From Streptomyces sp. LBL (GTDB lineage Bacteria; Actinomycetota; Actinomycetes; Streptomycetales; Streptomycetaceae), in contig NZ_JARXYX010000034.1 of NCBI RefSeq assembly GCF_029893585.1, positions 1-64,000 on the forward strand: a stretch of DNA of 64,000 nucleotides. Direction: 5' to 3'. Below, one piece after another: positions 24,943 through 33,444 of this stretch. Position numbers and translations under genes: made by a program. Each line of letters starts with the position of its first letter. Within the stretch, counting starts at the first letter, position 1. The notes below the pieces were generated by a model. That model was not told the DNA's origin. It saw nothing but the letters and a program-made list of their open reading frames with translations, and did not search any database.

Positions 24943-26076
24943 GTGGGCATCGAGAGCGACCAGGTCGTCTACGAGTATCTGAGCCGCGTCGGCGACGTGG
25001 CTCAGCAGCGGCAGTTGCCGTCGTCCACCCGGATGCGCCTGGTCTCCGAACTGCGCAACGAGATCGACCGGAGTCGCGCCAAGGACCCCGTCGACACTCC
25101 CGCCGCCGTCCGCCGCATCATCGCCCGGCTCGGCAGCCCGCACGAGGTCGTCGACGCGGCCGGAAGCGGTGCCGGCGGCCCGGCCACCGGGGGCGCCCCG
25201 CGGACCCCGGCCCCACCACCGGCAGGGGTCGCCGTGCCCGTACAGCGGGACGCGGAGAGCGAGGTCACCGGCCGGCCGAAGCGGCTGTGGAAGGGCGTCC
25301 CGCGCCCCCGTCCCGCGCAGCCCTCCCCGACGCCGGCCCCGTCCGACCACGCGTCCTCCTCGCCCCACCTCGCGGGTCTGGAGGAGCTCGGGGACAGCGC
25401 GGCCCAGCCCGACTGGTGGCGGGTGGACAGCAGCCCGTTCGGGGTCGGGGACAGTGTTGCCGGATTCGTCGGCGGGGTGGAGATCCCGGAGCTCTTCACG
25501 CCCCCGCCGCCGAAGCCGAAGGAGGTGCCCGGGCCGGAGCAGGAGGCGGCGGTCCCGCCGGCCCCGGCCGTCCCGGCCGTGGAGAAGGCCGCGACGAAGT
25601 TCCGGAAGGCCTGGTGGAAGCCGCGCAAGGGCGACGCCAAGGCGGGGGCGACCGCGCCGGCCGCCAAGGCCGGGGACGCTGTCGTGGACGCCCCCGTGTC
25701 CACCCGGCGCCGCCTCCTGCCCCTGCGTGGCACGGCCGGCGGCTGGAGCAACCCCCTGCTCCTCCTCGCCGCCGGTCTCCTGGTCGCCGGCGCCGTACTC
25801 GGCAACTGGATCGCCCTCGTGCTCGGCTGGGCCATCGCCTACGCCTCGCGCAGGCTGACCGACGCCGAGACGAAGTGGGCCGTCGTGATCCTGCCCGGCC
25901 TGTCCGTCACGGCCGGTGCTGTCTGGCTGTGGGGCCGTACCGAGGGCCGTTGGGGCCGGCCCATCGCCCAGGACCACATGAACGCCGCGATCTCCGAGAC
26001 CTGGCCCTGGGTGGTCCGGGGCGCGGCCGTGGCATCGGCGCTGTTCCTGGTGTGGCGGTCACAGCGGCGGAGGTAA
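24943..26076 (+). CDS. Integral membrane protein with HAAS-like N-terminal domain
   Basis: 377 residues. Residues 1-70 (VVYEYLSRVGDVAQQ..MRLVSELRNEID..AVRRIIARLGSPHEVVDA) resemble the HAAS domain found in membrane partners of PadR regulators. A long Pro/Ala-rich cytoplasmic linker (70-265) follows, then about four membrane segments beginning LLLLAAGLLVAGAVLGNWIA, ending with a short basic tail. I chose the GTG at 24943 because GGAGG lies 7 bases upstream. Two direct copies of GGGGTATCCAACG precede the ribosome-binding site. Its function is unknown; no PadR gene is adjacent. Confidence 0.7.
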   Translation: MGIESDQVVYEYLSRVGDVAQQRQLPSSTRMRLVSELRNEIDRSRAKDPVDTPAAVRRIIARLGSPHEVVDAAGSGAGGPATGGAPRTPAPPPAGVAVPVQRDAESEVTGRPKRLWKGVPRPRPAQPSPTPAPSDHASSSPHLAGLEELGDSAAQPDWWRVDSSPFGVGDSVAGFVGGVEIPELFTPPPPKPKEVPGPEQEAAVPPAPAVPAVEKAATKFRKAWWKPRKGDAKAGATAPAAKAGDAVVDAPVSTRRRLLPLRGTAGGWSNPLLLLAAGLLVAGAVLGNWIALVLGWAIAYASRRLTDAETKWAVVILPGLSVTAGAVWLWGRTEGRWGRPIAQDHMNAAISETWPWVVRGAAVASALFLVWRSQRRR

Positions 26077-26130
26077 GGGGGAGGTAGGCGGAGATAGGGG
26101 GAGGTAGGGGGCGCAACGGCGGCGCGGTAG

Positions 26131-26190
26131 GGCAGGCACAGAGCCTCGGCAGGCACAGAGCCTCGGCAGGCACAGAGCCTCGGCAGGCAG
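26131..26190 (+). repeat. Tandem 17-nt repeat
   Basis: Three perfect copies of GGCAGGCACAGAGCCTC (26131-26147, 26148-26164, 26165-26181) and a partial fourth. They lie between the membrane-protein gene and the HAD phosphatase gene. Confidence 0.95.
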
Positions 26191-26278
26191 GCCACCAGCG
26201 CTTGCGGAGGCCAGGCAGGCGCAGCTGAGGCGGGACCGCCACGGGCCGGACGCCTGCCAGTCACCGGGGCTGGGCACA

Positions 26279-26920
26279 ATGGCCCGTATGGCCTCCACGA
26301 GCTTCTCCGCCCCGACCGTCGGCTTCGATCTCGACATGACGCTCATAGACTCCCGCCCCGGTATCCGTGCCTGCTACCTGGCGCTGGCCGAGCGGACGGG
26401 GACGTACATCGACGCCGATCTGGCGGTCACCCGGCTGGGGCCGCCGCTCGCCGAGGAGCTGATCCACTGGTTCCCGGCGGACGAGGTGCCGGCCATGGCG
26501 GACCTCTACCGCTCGATGTACCCGGCCATCGCGATCGGGCCGACGCCCGCGCTGCCCGGCGCCCGGGAGGCGGTCGCCGCGGTGCGCACGGCCGGTGGCC
26601 GGGCCGTCGTGGTCACCGCGAAGCACGAGCCCAACGCCAAGCTGCACCTGGAGTACCTGGGCATCGAACCGGACGCGGTCGTCGGCGACTTGTGGGCGGA
26701 GGAGAAGGCGGTGGCGCTGCGCGAACACGGAGCGAGCGTCTACGTCGGCGACCACCTCGGGGACATCCGGGGCGCCCGGGCCGCCGACGCCCTCGCGGTC
26801 GCGGTGGCCACGGGACCGTACGACAGGGACGGGCTGACCGCGGCCGGCGCGGACGTCGTCCTCACCGACCTCACGGAGTTCCCGGACTGGCTCGCTTCCT
26901 ACCGGCCCGCCCGCGCCTGA
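26279..26920 (+). CDS. HAD-superfamily hydrolase (phosphoglycolate phosphatase-like)
   Basis: 213 residues. HAD motif I is GFDLDMTLIDS (nucleophile Asp about 17), motif II VVVTAKHEPNAKL, the conserved Lys is in EEKAVAL, and motif III/IV is VYVGDHLGDIRGARAADAL. A helical cap lies between motifs I and II. This is a Mg-dependent phosphatase or phosphomutase of the Gph type; the substrate is uncertain. MASTSF three codons downstream is an equally possible start. The 3' end overlaps the convergent small membrane protein gene by 22 bp. Confidence 0.82.
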   Translation: MARMASTSFSAPTVGFDLDMTLIDSRPGIRACYLALAERTGTYIDADLAVTRLGPPLAEELIHWFPADEVPAMADLYRSMYPAIAIGPTPALPGAREAVAAVRTAGGRAVVVTAKHEPNAKLHLEYLGIEPDAVVGDLWAEEKAVALREHGASVYVGDHLGDIRGARAADALAVAVATGPYDRDGLTAAGADVVLTDLTEFPDWLASYRPARA

Positions 26921-27147
26921 CGGCGGCCCGCCGCGATCGACTGGAGCACTCCCGCGCCGGCCAGCAGGAAGCCGACGCCCATCAGCATGCTCAGGCCGAA
27001 CATGTACGTCGGAAAGGGTGTCGTGTCGAGAAGGAACGGGGCCACGGTGACGAGAGTGGCCACCGCACCGATGAAGAACACGGCCGCACCGGCACGGATC
27101 AGTCGGTCGCCGGGCTCGGCGGAATTCGTCTGGGTTTTGTCACGCAC
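26899..27147 (-). CDS. Small two-helix membrane protein
   Basis: 82 residues from a GTG start. Two hydrophobic segments (AAVFFIGAVATLVTVAPFLL and MFGLSMLMGVGFLLAGAGVL) are joined by a short external loop, with basic residues at the C-terminus. No domain is recognised; similar small proteins are common in Streptomyces. An upstream ATG at 27180 would add 11 residues. Confidence 0.6.
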   Translation of the reverse strand: MRDKTQTNSAEPGDRLIRAGAAVFFIGAVATLVTVAPFLLDTTPFPTYMFGLSMLMGVGFLLAGAGVLQSIAAGRRQARAGR

Positions 27148-27538
27148 CGGACCAGGGTAGTTCCCCGCGCGCAGGAACAACCGGGCGACCTTTTGTCACC
27201 GGCCTGAAGACCATTCGCCTCGCCGCGACCACTCCGCCTGACCGACCGGTCCGCCTGACCGACTGGTCCGCTTGGCCGCCTGGCCGACTGGTCCGCCTGG
27301 CCGACCACTCCGCCCCGAGCGACCACTCCGCCCGAGCGATCAGTCCGCCCGAGCGATCAGTCCGTCTGACCGACTCGCCCTCGAACCCCTACAGCCTCTC
27401 TCAGCCATTGCCGCACACGCAGGGACCCGGGTCCCGTTTTTAGTCGTGTTGGGTTGGGGAGAGCCCCGGTAAGGTTGCTTGGACGGCAGTTCAACCGGCG
27501 TCCAGGAGCGTCCGGGACCAATTGAGGGAGCGTGTGCT
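27148..27538. other. Repeat-filled leader region of the cold-shock gene
   Basis: 391 bp without a gene. The first part holds degenerate CCGACCACTCCGCC-type repeats (see next entry). The stretch from 27400 to 27538 probably carries the csp promoter and its 5' leader: a TAAGGT hexamer near 27470 could be a -10 element, and GAGGGAG precedes the TTG start. Confidence 0.45.
27224..27372 (+). repeat. Degenerate 16-18-nt tandem repeats
   Basis: Repeated units of the type GACCGACCGGTCCGCCT, GACTGGTCCGCCTGGCC and GAGCGATCAGTCCGCCC. The last subtype is perfectly duplicated. No coding frame is credible. Confidence 0.75.
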
Positions 27539-27922
27539 TTGCCGACTGGCAAGGTCAAATGGTTCAACAGTGAGAAGGGCTTCGGCTTTCTCTCCCGTGA
27601 CGACGGCGGTGACGTCTTCGTCCATTCCTCGGTCCTCCCCGCCGGAGTCGAGACACTCAAGCCGGGACAGCGGGTGGAGTTCGGCGTGGTCGCCGGACAG
27701 CGCGGTGACCAGGCTCTCTCCGTGACGATTCTCGATCCGACACCCTCCGTCGCCGCCGCGACCCGAAAGAAGCCGGACGAACTGGCCTCCATCGTCCAGG
27801 ATCTGACGACCGTCCTTGAGAACATCACGCCGATGCTCGAGAAGGGCCGCTATCCCGAGAAGGTCTCCGGCGCGAAGATCGCAGGTCTACTGCGCGCGGT
27901 CGCCGACCAGTTGGACGTATAG
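27539..27922 (+). CDS. Cold-shock-domain protein with C-terminal extension
   Basis: 127 residues starting at TTG (LPTGKVKWFNSEKGFGFLSR). The first 65 residues are a cold-shock RNA/DNA-binding domain with RNP1 (KGFGFLSR) and RNP2 (DVFVHSSVL). A further 60-residue helical extension (ELASIVQDLTTVLENITPML..AGLLRAVADQLDV) makes it longer than the 67-residue CspA type. It is probably an RNA chaperone for stress or cold. GAGGGAG lies about 11 bases upstream of TTG. It ends before a 12-bp hairpin. Confidence 0.9.
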   Translation: MPTGKVKWFNSEKGFGFLSRDDGGDVFVHSSVLPAGVETLKPGQRVEFGVVAGQRGDQALSVTILDPTPSVAAATRKKPDELASIVQDLTTVLENITPMLEKGRYPEKVSGAKIAGLLRAVADQLDV

Positions 27923-27975
27923 CCGCGGCCGGGGCACCACCACAACTCCGGTTCACGGGAAAACGAGCGCGTTCG

Positions 27976-28004
27976 GGCCGAGGGGCTAAATCAGCCCCTC
28001 GGCC
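27976..28004. terminator. Bidirectional terminator between the cold-shock gene and mqnD
   Basis: Perfect 12-bp stem GGCCGAGGGGCT/AGCCCCTCGGCC with loop AAATC, between two convergent genes. Confidence 0.8.
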
Positions 28005-28072
28005 GCGCCGGATCTCGTCCGCCGGATCACGTCCGGCGGTTCCGGTGACCGAGGGTCTCGTACCGGACCGGC

Positions 28073-28927
28073 TCAGGGAAAGGAAAGCGCCTCGGGCCCA
28101 AGTGCCGGCACCAGTCCCTCGGCCGCCGCACGTGTGAGCAGTCCGCGTACGGCCGCGAAACCGTCCTCGCCCAGGTCCGCCGTGAATTCGTTGACGTACA
28201 GCCCGATGTGCTGGTCGGCGACGGCCGGATCCATTTCCTGCGCGTTTTCCATGACGTACGGGCGGGAAACCTCGGGATCGTCCCAAGCAGCCCGGACGGA
28301 CGTGCGAATGGAATCGGCCAACCGTGTCAGCGTTTCCGTGCCCAGGGAACGTTTGGCGATGATTGCGCCCAACGGGATCGGCAGCCCGGTCGTCGCCTCC
28401 CAGTGCTCGCCCATGTCCGCGAGCTTGTGCAGCCCGTAGTTCTGGTACGTGAAACGCGCCTCGTGGATGACGAGTCCCGCGTCGACCTTCCCGTCCCGCA
28501 CGGCGGGCATGATCTCGTGGAACGGCATGACCACGATCTCGCCGACCCCGCCGGGGACGGTGTCCGCGGCCCAGAGGCGGAACAGCAGGTACGCCGTCGA
28601 CCTCTCGCTGGGCACGGCGACCGTACGGCCGGTGAGGTCCATGCCCTCCTCCCGCGTGAGCACCAGCGGGCCGCAGCCCCGGCCCAGTGCGCCCCCGCAG
28701 GGCAGCAGGGCGTACTCGTCGAGGACGTACGGCAGCACGGCGTACGACACCTTCAGCACGTCGAACTCGCCGCGCTCGGCCATGCCGTTGGTGAGGTCGA
28801 TGTCCGCGAACGTCACATCGAACGCGGGCGCGCCCGGCACCCGGCCGTGGGCCAGGGCGTCGAAGACGAAGGTGTCGTTCGGGCAGGGCGAGTACGCGAT
28901 CTGCAGCGGCTCAGTGAGTGCGGTCAT
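28073..28927 (-). CDS. mqnD: 1,4-dihydroxy-6-naphthoate synthase (menaquinone, futalosine pathway)
   Basis: Converts cyclic de-hypoxanthinyl futalosine to 1,4-dihydroxy-6-naphthoate in the futalosine route to menaquinone, the usual pathway in Streptomyces. The 284-residue protein has the periplasmic-binding-like fold of MqnA/MqnD with the characteristic YSPCPNDTFVFDALAHG at 12-28, FDVLKVSYAVLPYVLDEYALL, and VDAGLVIHEARFTY. The start overlaps the end of mqnB by 17 bp, so the two are co-translated. Confidence 0.93.
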   Translation of the reverse strand: MTALTEPLQIAYSPCPNDTFVFDALAHGRVPGAPAFDVTFADIDLTNGMAERGEFDVLKVSYAVLPYVLDEYALLPCGGALGRGCGPLVLTREEGMDLTGRTVAVPSERSTAYLLFRLWAADTVPGGVGEIVVMPFHEIMPAVRDGKVDAGLVIHEARFTYQNYGLHKLADMGEHWEATTGLPIPLGAIIAKRSLGTETLTRLADSIRTSVRAAWDDPEVSRPYVMENAQEMDPAVADQHIGLYVNEFTADLGEDGFAAVRGLLTRAAAEGLVPALGPEALSFP

Positions 28928-29624
28928 GGTGGTTCCAACTCTCCAGTGCGGGCGCGAGCTTCCCGAAGCCGGCCGTGAGGGCCGTCAGCGCGTCGCCGAT
29001 GCGCCAGGCGGCGCGGTCGCGCGGACCGACCGGGTTGGAGACCGCGCGCAGCTCCAGCACCGGTACCCGGTGCGCGGCGGCGGCCTCGGCGACTCCGAAG
29101 CCCTCCATGGCCTCGGCGAGGGCCCGGGGATGACGGGCACGAAGGGCCGTGGCCCGGGCGGCGGTCCCGGTCACGGTCGAGACGGTCAGGACGGTGCCGG
29201 CGCGCGCGCCGGTCGCCGCCGCGACCGCTCGTACGAGTGCTTCTGACGGACGATGGGTGACGGTCCCGAACCCCAGCTCGGTCACCGGCACGAACCCGTC
29301 GGCGGTGTCGGCGCCCAGATCGGCCGCGGTGATCTCGTCGGCGACGACGAGCGAGCCGAGGGGCGCGTCCGGCAGGAAACCCCCGCCGATCCCGGTGGAG
29401 ACGACGAGGTCGTAGGGGACGCGTTCGAGGGCGGCCGCGGTGAGGGCGGTGGCGGTGGAGGCGGCGGCCAGGGCGGGGCCGACACCGGCGGCGAGGAGGT
29501 CGTACCCTCCCGGCAGTCGCTGGAGGACCACCCCGGGGAGCGGCACCTCGCGCGCGGGCCCCGTGAACGCGCGAGCCACCGCGTCCCGTTCGACCGGGAC
29601 CGCGGTGGCTACGAGGACACGCAT
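28911..29624 (-). CDS. mqnB: Futalosine hydrolase
   Basis: Removes hypoxanthine from futalosine, the step before MqnC in Streptomyces menaquinone synthesis. The 237-residue nucleoside-hydrolase fold shows the MTA/SAH-nucleosidase pattern: VATAVPVERDAV at the N-terminus, DLVVSTGIGGGFLPDAPLGSLVVADEI, and EAMEGFGVAEAAAAHRVPVLELRAVSN with the catalytic Glu/Asp region. Start at the ATG at 29624. It immediately follows a DUF2771 lipoprotein gene (20 bp) on the same strand. Confidence 0.9.
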   Translation of the reverse strand: MRVLVATAVPVERDAVARAFTGPAREVPLPGVVLQRLPGGYDLLAAGVGPALAAASTATALTAAALERVPYDLVVSTGIGGGFLPDAPLGSLVVADEITAADLGADTADGFVPVTELGFGTVTHRPSEALVRAVAAATGARAGTVLTVSTVTGTAARATALRARHPRALAEAMEGFGVAEAAAAHRVPVLELRAVSNPVGPRDRAAWRIGDALTALTAGFGKLAPALESWNHHDRTH

Positions 29625-29643
29625 GGCAGAACGCGGGCGCCGG

Positions 29644-30138
29644 TCAGGCGTCCCCGTTGTCCAGCTTGAAGTTCCACACACCCTTGAACTCGGTGCTCTG
29701 GGCGGCCTTGTTCTGCTGGACGACGCTGATGTACAGCGTCTTCGGGGCGGCCTGCCCCTGCTGGTCGGCGAACAGGTCGACGCCCTGGAAGGCGTAGTAC
29801 GTCTTCTTGAACACGCTGGTGGCCTGCTGGCCGTTGATCCACAGGGCCCAGCCCGTGTCCGCGATCTCCGGGTCGACGCCGATGCGCAGGGTCTCACCCT
29901 GCGGCACCTCGATCGCGTCCGACGCCTTCTTCAGCGCGCACTTGGTGGCCTTTTCGCGGCCGAGGTTGTCGCCGTCGTCGTAGCACTTGGCCTCGGCGCT
30001 CACCGAGTCGCCGCCCACCGTGACGGTCGCGCGCGGCGTCGGCTTGTCGCAGGCCGACAGGACGAGCAGTCCGGCGGTAACGGCGCCGGCGGCGGCGACG
30101 GCGCGGCGGCGTCGCACAGCGGATTGCATCGTGGTCAT
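29644..30138 (-). CDS. DUF2771-type lipoprotein
   Basis: 164 residues. A basic N-terminus (RRRRAV) and hydrophobic stretch end in a lipobox LSAC (Cys about 29), so the protein should be exported and lipidated. The mature part is a small beta domain with one disulfide-like Cys pair (KCYDD..TKCALK). It matches the DUF2771 family as I know it; the function is unknown. It lies upstream of mqnB on the same strand and may share a transcript. Confidence 0.7.
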   Translation of the reverse strand: MTTMQSAVRRRRAVAAAGAVTAGLLVLSACDKPTPRATVTVGGDSVSAEAKCYDDGDNLGREKATKCALKKASDAIEVPQGETLRIGVDPEIADTGWALWINGQQATSVFKKTYYAFQGVDLFADQQGQAAPKTLYISVVQQNKAAQSTEFKGVWNFKLDNGDA

Positions 30139-30201
30139 GGCCGAAGGCTATCGGGCCCCTCCCCCCGCGCCGCCACGCGGGGGTACGGCATGCCGCACCG
30201 G

Positions 30202-30368
30202 GGAGGCTCCCTGCGCCGTCCGGGAGGTTCCCTGCGCCACCGAGGACGCTTCCTGCGCCACCGAGGACGCTTCCTGTGCCACCCGAGGCTCGGCCGTGCC
30301 GCTCGGGACGTTCCCTGCGCCGCTCGGGACGTTTACTGCGCCGCCGGGGACGTTCCCTACACCACCCG
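30202..30368 (+). repeat. Eight tandem copies of a degenerate 21-nt repeat
   Basis: Units such as GGACGTTCCCTGCGCCGCTCG run from 30202 to 30368 with a 21-nt period (one unit is 20 nt). They fill the gap between the DUF2771 gene and the MFS gene and overlap the last codons of the latter. Confidence 0.9.
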
Positions 30369-31823
30369 AGGCTTCCCCGCGCCGCCCTGGCGGGCCGAGC
30401 TCAGCAGGCCCTTGACGGTGGTCAGCCAGCCGACGGCGACGAAGGCGGCGCCCACGAACAGGCCCAGGGTGCCGTTGAGGGGCATCACGATGCCGACCGC
30501 GCCTCCGAACACCCAGGCCATCTGCAGCAGCGTCTCGGAGCGCGCGAACGCCGACGTACGCACCTGCTCGGGCACGTCCCGCTGGATCAGCGCGTCCAGG
30601 GACAGCTTGGCGAGGGCCTGCGAGAACCCGGCGACCGCCGCCAGACACGCCACCAGGAACGCGCTGAAGAAGATCGCCGCCGTGATCGCCACGCCCAGCA
30701 CACACGCCACCACCGTCACGATGATGATCTCCGGTGCCTTCGATTTGAGCCACGCCCCGACCGCCGTACCGATCGCGTTGCCGACGCCCGCCGAGACGCC
30801 CACTATCCCCAGCGACACCGCCGCGCTCTCGCCGGTGAGCGGATGCTCCCGCAGCAGGAAGGCCAGGAAGAAGATCAGGAAGCCGGAGAGACAGCGCAGG
30901 GCGGCGTTGGCGCCGAGGGCGTGCGTGACGGCGATGCCGACGGTGCGCAGCCCCGGCCGCTTCACCGCCTTGAGATGCGGCCCGTGCAGATGCTCCTCGT
31001 CCGCGGCGAGCAGCGCCACGTCCTCGCCCTTGGCCGAGTCGACCTTCGGCGGCAGGGTGAAGGACAGGAACGTACCCGCGACGAAGATCACGAACGCGCC
31101 GTAGAGCGGCCAGCGCGGTCCGACCGCCTGGAGCCCCGCCCCGATCGGCGCTGCGACCCCGGTCGCCAGGAGCCCACCCAGGGTGACCCGCGAGTTGGCC
31201 TTCACGAGGGAGAACCCGGGCGGGAGGAGACGCGGCACGACCGCACTGCGCACGACGCCGTACCCCTTCGACGCGACCAGTACGCCGAGCGCGGCCGGGT
31301 ACAAGCCGATGCTGCCGGTGATCACCGCGCCCGACAGGACGAGCGCGAGCAGTGCCCGGGCGAGCATCGCGCCCGCCATCGCCGCGCGGCGGCCGTGCGG
31401 AAGGCGGTCGAGGAGGGGGCCGATCACCGGCGCGAGGATCGTGAAGGGCGCCATGGTGATCGCGAGGTAGAGGGCGACGCGGCCGCGGGCCTCGTCCGTG
31501 GGCACGGAGAAGAACACCGTGGAGGCGAGCGCGACGGTGATCATCACATCGCCGGCGCCGTTCACCCCGTGCAGTTCGATCAGTTTGCCGAGCCCGGACT
31601 CGCCGGCCCCGTGCGCATGGGTCACCTTGCGGATGCCGCGTGCCGGGCCGGTGACGGGACGGTGCAGGGCACGACCGATCGAGCGGAGACCGTCCGCTCG
31701 GCCCGATCCGCTGCCTCGACCGGTCCCCATGCTCCCCTTGATTCCTTTGGTCCCTCTGATCCCCTTGATCCCCTTGGACCCACCGAACCCGGTGGCACCT
31801 TGGGGCGTTTTCGCGGCTGCCAC
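30357..31823 (-). CDS. MFS transporter
   Basis: 488 residues with about twelve membrane segments of the major facilitator superfamily, for example VMITVALASTVFFSVP, ALYLAITMAPFTILAPVIGP and the loop 2-3 motif LLDRLPHGRRAAM. A hydrophilic loop of about 40 residues (KVDSAKGEDVALLAADEEHL) splits the two halves. The N-terminal 75 residues are cytoplasmic and include a GIKG/GTKG repeat. The GTG start at 31823 lacks a convincing ribosome-binding site; an ATG at 31730 is possible. Export of a small molecule is plausible, substrate unknown. Confidence 0.82.
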   Translation of the reverse strand: MAAAKTPQGATGFGGSKGIKGIRGTKGIKGSMGTGRGSGSGRADGLRSIGRALHRPVTGPARGIRKVTHAHGAGESGLGKLIELHGVNGAGDVMITVALASTVFFSVPTDEARGRVALYLAITMAPFTILAPVIGPLLDRLPHGRRAAMAGAMLARALLALVLSGAVITGSIGLYPAALGVLVASKGYGVVRSAVVPRLLPPGFSLVKANSRVTLGGLLATGVAAPIGAGLQAVGPRWPLYGAFVIFVAGTFLSFTLPPKVDSAKGEDVALLAADEEHLHGPHLKAVKRPGLRTVGIAVTHALGANAALRCLSGFLIFFLAFLLREHPLTGESAAVSLGIVGVSAGVGNAIGTAVGAWLKSKAPEIIIVTVVACVLGVAITAAIFFSAFLVACLAAVAGFSQALAKLSLDALIQRDVPEQVRTSAFARSETLLQMAWVFGGAVGIVMPLNGTLGLFVGAAFVAVGWLTTVKGLLSSARQGGAGKPRVV

Positions 31824-32103
31824 CCCGTCATAGTGCCCCGAGAAAGCCCTACCTAGTGTGGTTACCGCGCGTATGGACGCGCACTTCTGACAGGGATCTG
31901 ACCGGGAACAGTCCCGTCGGTGTAGGCCAAGCGCACGGGAGCAGGTAGCGTGCCTATCTCAGCCATCCCGCAGAATGGGTGGTACAGGTGCGCCCGAGCG
32001 TGAGCGGGCGTGGACGTCGACGCGGTCCCCAGGTCCGCTCCGTCCGCCCCGTCGCCGACAGGCAGACGCACCCGAGAGACGGCGTAGGAGAGAAGCGATA
32101 CCT

Positions 32104-33030
32104 GTGAGCGCAGCGACCACGCGAAGCCGCACCCCCGACCGCCTGTGCGCCGAGGCCGTCGACCTAGCCCGCTCCGCCGCCGAGGAGGCCGCCGCGCCCG
32201 GTGTCGTCGGCGAGCACTCGGGCCTGGAGTCCGAGGGTGACCGGGTCGTCACGCACTTCTTCGAGTGCAAGGAGCTCGGGTACCGAGGCTGGCGCTGGGC
32301 CGTCACCGTCGCCCGCGCCTCCCGCGCGAAGATCGTCACCCTGGACGAGGTGGTCCTGCTCCCCGGCCCGGACGCCCTCCTCGCCCCGCAGTGGGTGCCC
32401 TGGAGCGAGCGGCTGCGGCCGGGCGACATGGGCCCGGGCGACCTGCTCCCCACCGACGCCGAGGACCTCCGCCTGGAGCCCGGCTACACCGGCGACGACG
32501 AGCCGCTGCCCAACGCACCCGTCTCCGAGGAGATGGCCGAGCTGGTCGAGGCGGAGGACGCGGACGTCACGCAGGGTGCCCCGGCGAGCCTGCCCGCCGT
32601 CCCCGCGCGCGGGTCGATCGCCGCGGTCGCCGAGGAACTCGGTATGCGACGGGCGCGGGTGCTCTCGCGCTACGGGCTGCACATCGCCGCCGACCGGTGG
32701 GAGGAGTCGTACGGCGCGCAGACGCCGATGGCGCAGGCCGCGCCCGCGTCGTGTGGAAGCTGTGGATTCCTTGTGCCGGTCGGAGGGTCGCTGGGGCAGG
32801 CATTCGGGGTCTGCGCGAACGAGTTCTCGCCGGCCGACGGCCGACTGGTGTCGCTGTCGTACGGCTGCGGGGGCCATTCGGAGGCGGCGGTCATGCCGAA
32901 GCCGCCGCGGCCGGCTCCCCCGGTGATCGACGAGACGACGGTGGATCCGTTCCCGCTGCGACCGGCTCGGGATTCCGGGTCCGTCCCGGATGTCTCCGAC
33001 GAGGACGCGGCGGAGTTGGGGCACTCGTAG
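32104..33030 (+). CDS. DUF3027 protein with zinc-finger-like cysteines
   Basis: 308 residues. The N-terminal half (residues 10-135) carries the DUF3027 pattern (EHSGLESEGDRVVTHFFEC, GYRGWRWAVTVARASRAKIVTLDEVVLLPG, WVPWSERLRPGDMGPGDLLP). The C-terminal half has paired cysteines (SCGSCGF, VCANEFSPADGR, YGCGGHSEA) that look like a zinc site. The family is conserved across actinobacteria and its function is unknown. I chose the GTG at 32104, with GGAGAGAAG upstream. A double hairpin follows the stop. Confidence 0.75.
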   Translation: MSAATTRSRTPDRLCAEAVDLARSAAEEAAAPGVVGEHSGLESEGDRVVTHFFECKELGYRGWRWAVTVARASRAKIVTLDEVVLLPGPDALLAPQWVPWSERLRPGDMGPGDLLPTDAEDLRLEPGYTGDDEPLPNAPVSEEMAELVEAEDADVTQGAPASLPAVPARGSIAAVAEELGMRRARVLSRYGLHIAADRWEESYGAQTPMAQAAPASCGSCGFLVPVGGSLGQAFGVCANEFSPADGRLVSLSYGCGGHSEAAVMPKPPRPAPPVIDETTVDPFPLRPARDSGSVPDVSDEDAAELGHS

Positions 33031-33444
33031 TTTTTGGTTATGTCCAAGGCTGGGCCATGACCAAGCCTTGGACTACGCCATGGCTTGGTCCAGCACGGCG
33101 CGCGCTCAGCTCCCGGGTGGCCCGCATCTCCTCCAACGACCGGGGGCGATTTTGGCGCGGGTCGCGTGCAGGGCGTCCTGGGTCTGCTGAGGACGGGGGT
33201 CAGACGCCTTCTTCCGCGGTGTGTGGGGGCAGCTGAAGCCGCGGATGTGGTGGTCGAGTCGGGACCCGGCGGCTCCGGTTTCCTGGATCACGTCACGTGG
33301 AGTGGCGAAGCCCGCCTACCGTAAAAGTGACCACGCGGCTACGAACGGTGACTGTCCGGGTTTTGTCCAGCGTTGTCCGGGCCAATCGGAGTGCTGCGCA
33401 CGGGCAGCGCGTCGTTGCCGGGTCATGCGACGGGAGGGCACGGA
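33031..33444. other. Gap between DUF3027 gene and the first XRE-DUF397 pair
   Basis: 414 bp containing the double hairpin at its 5' end and the probable XRE promoter near its 3' end (GGGAGGG is 7 bases before the GTG). I see no credible gene in the middle. Confidence 0.5.
33042..33090 (+). terminator. Pair of overlapping, mutually exclusive hairpins after the DUF3027 gene
   Basis: Stem A pairs GTCCAAGGCT (33042-33051) with AGCCTTGGAC (33064-33073), 10 bp perfect. Stem B pairs GACCAAGCC (33059-33067) with GGCTTGGTC (33082-33090), 9 bp perfect. The middle arm is shared, so only one stem can form at a time. It is probably a terminator; an attenuator-like switch is possible. Confidence 0.5.
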
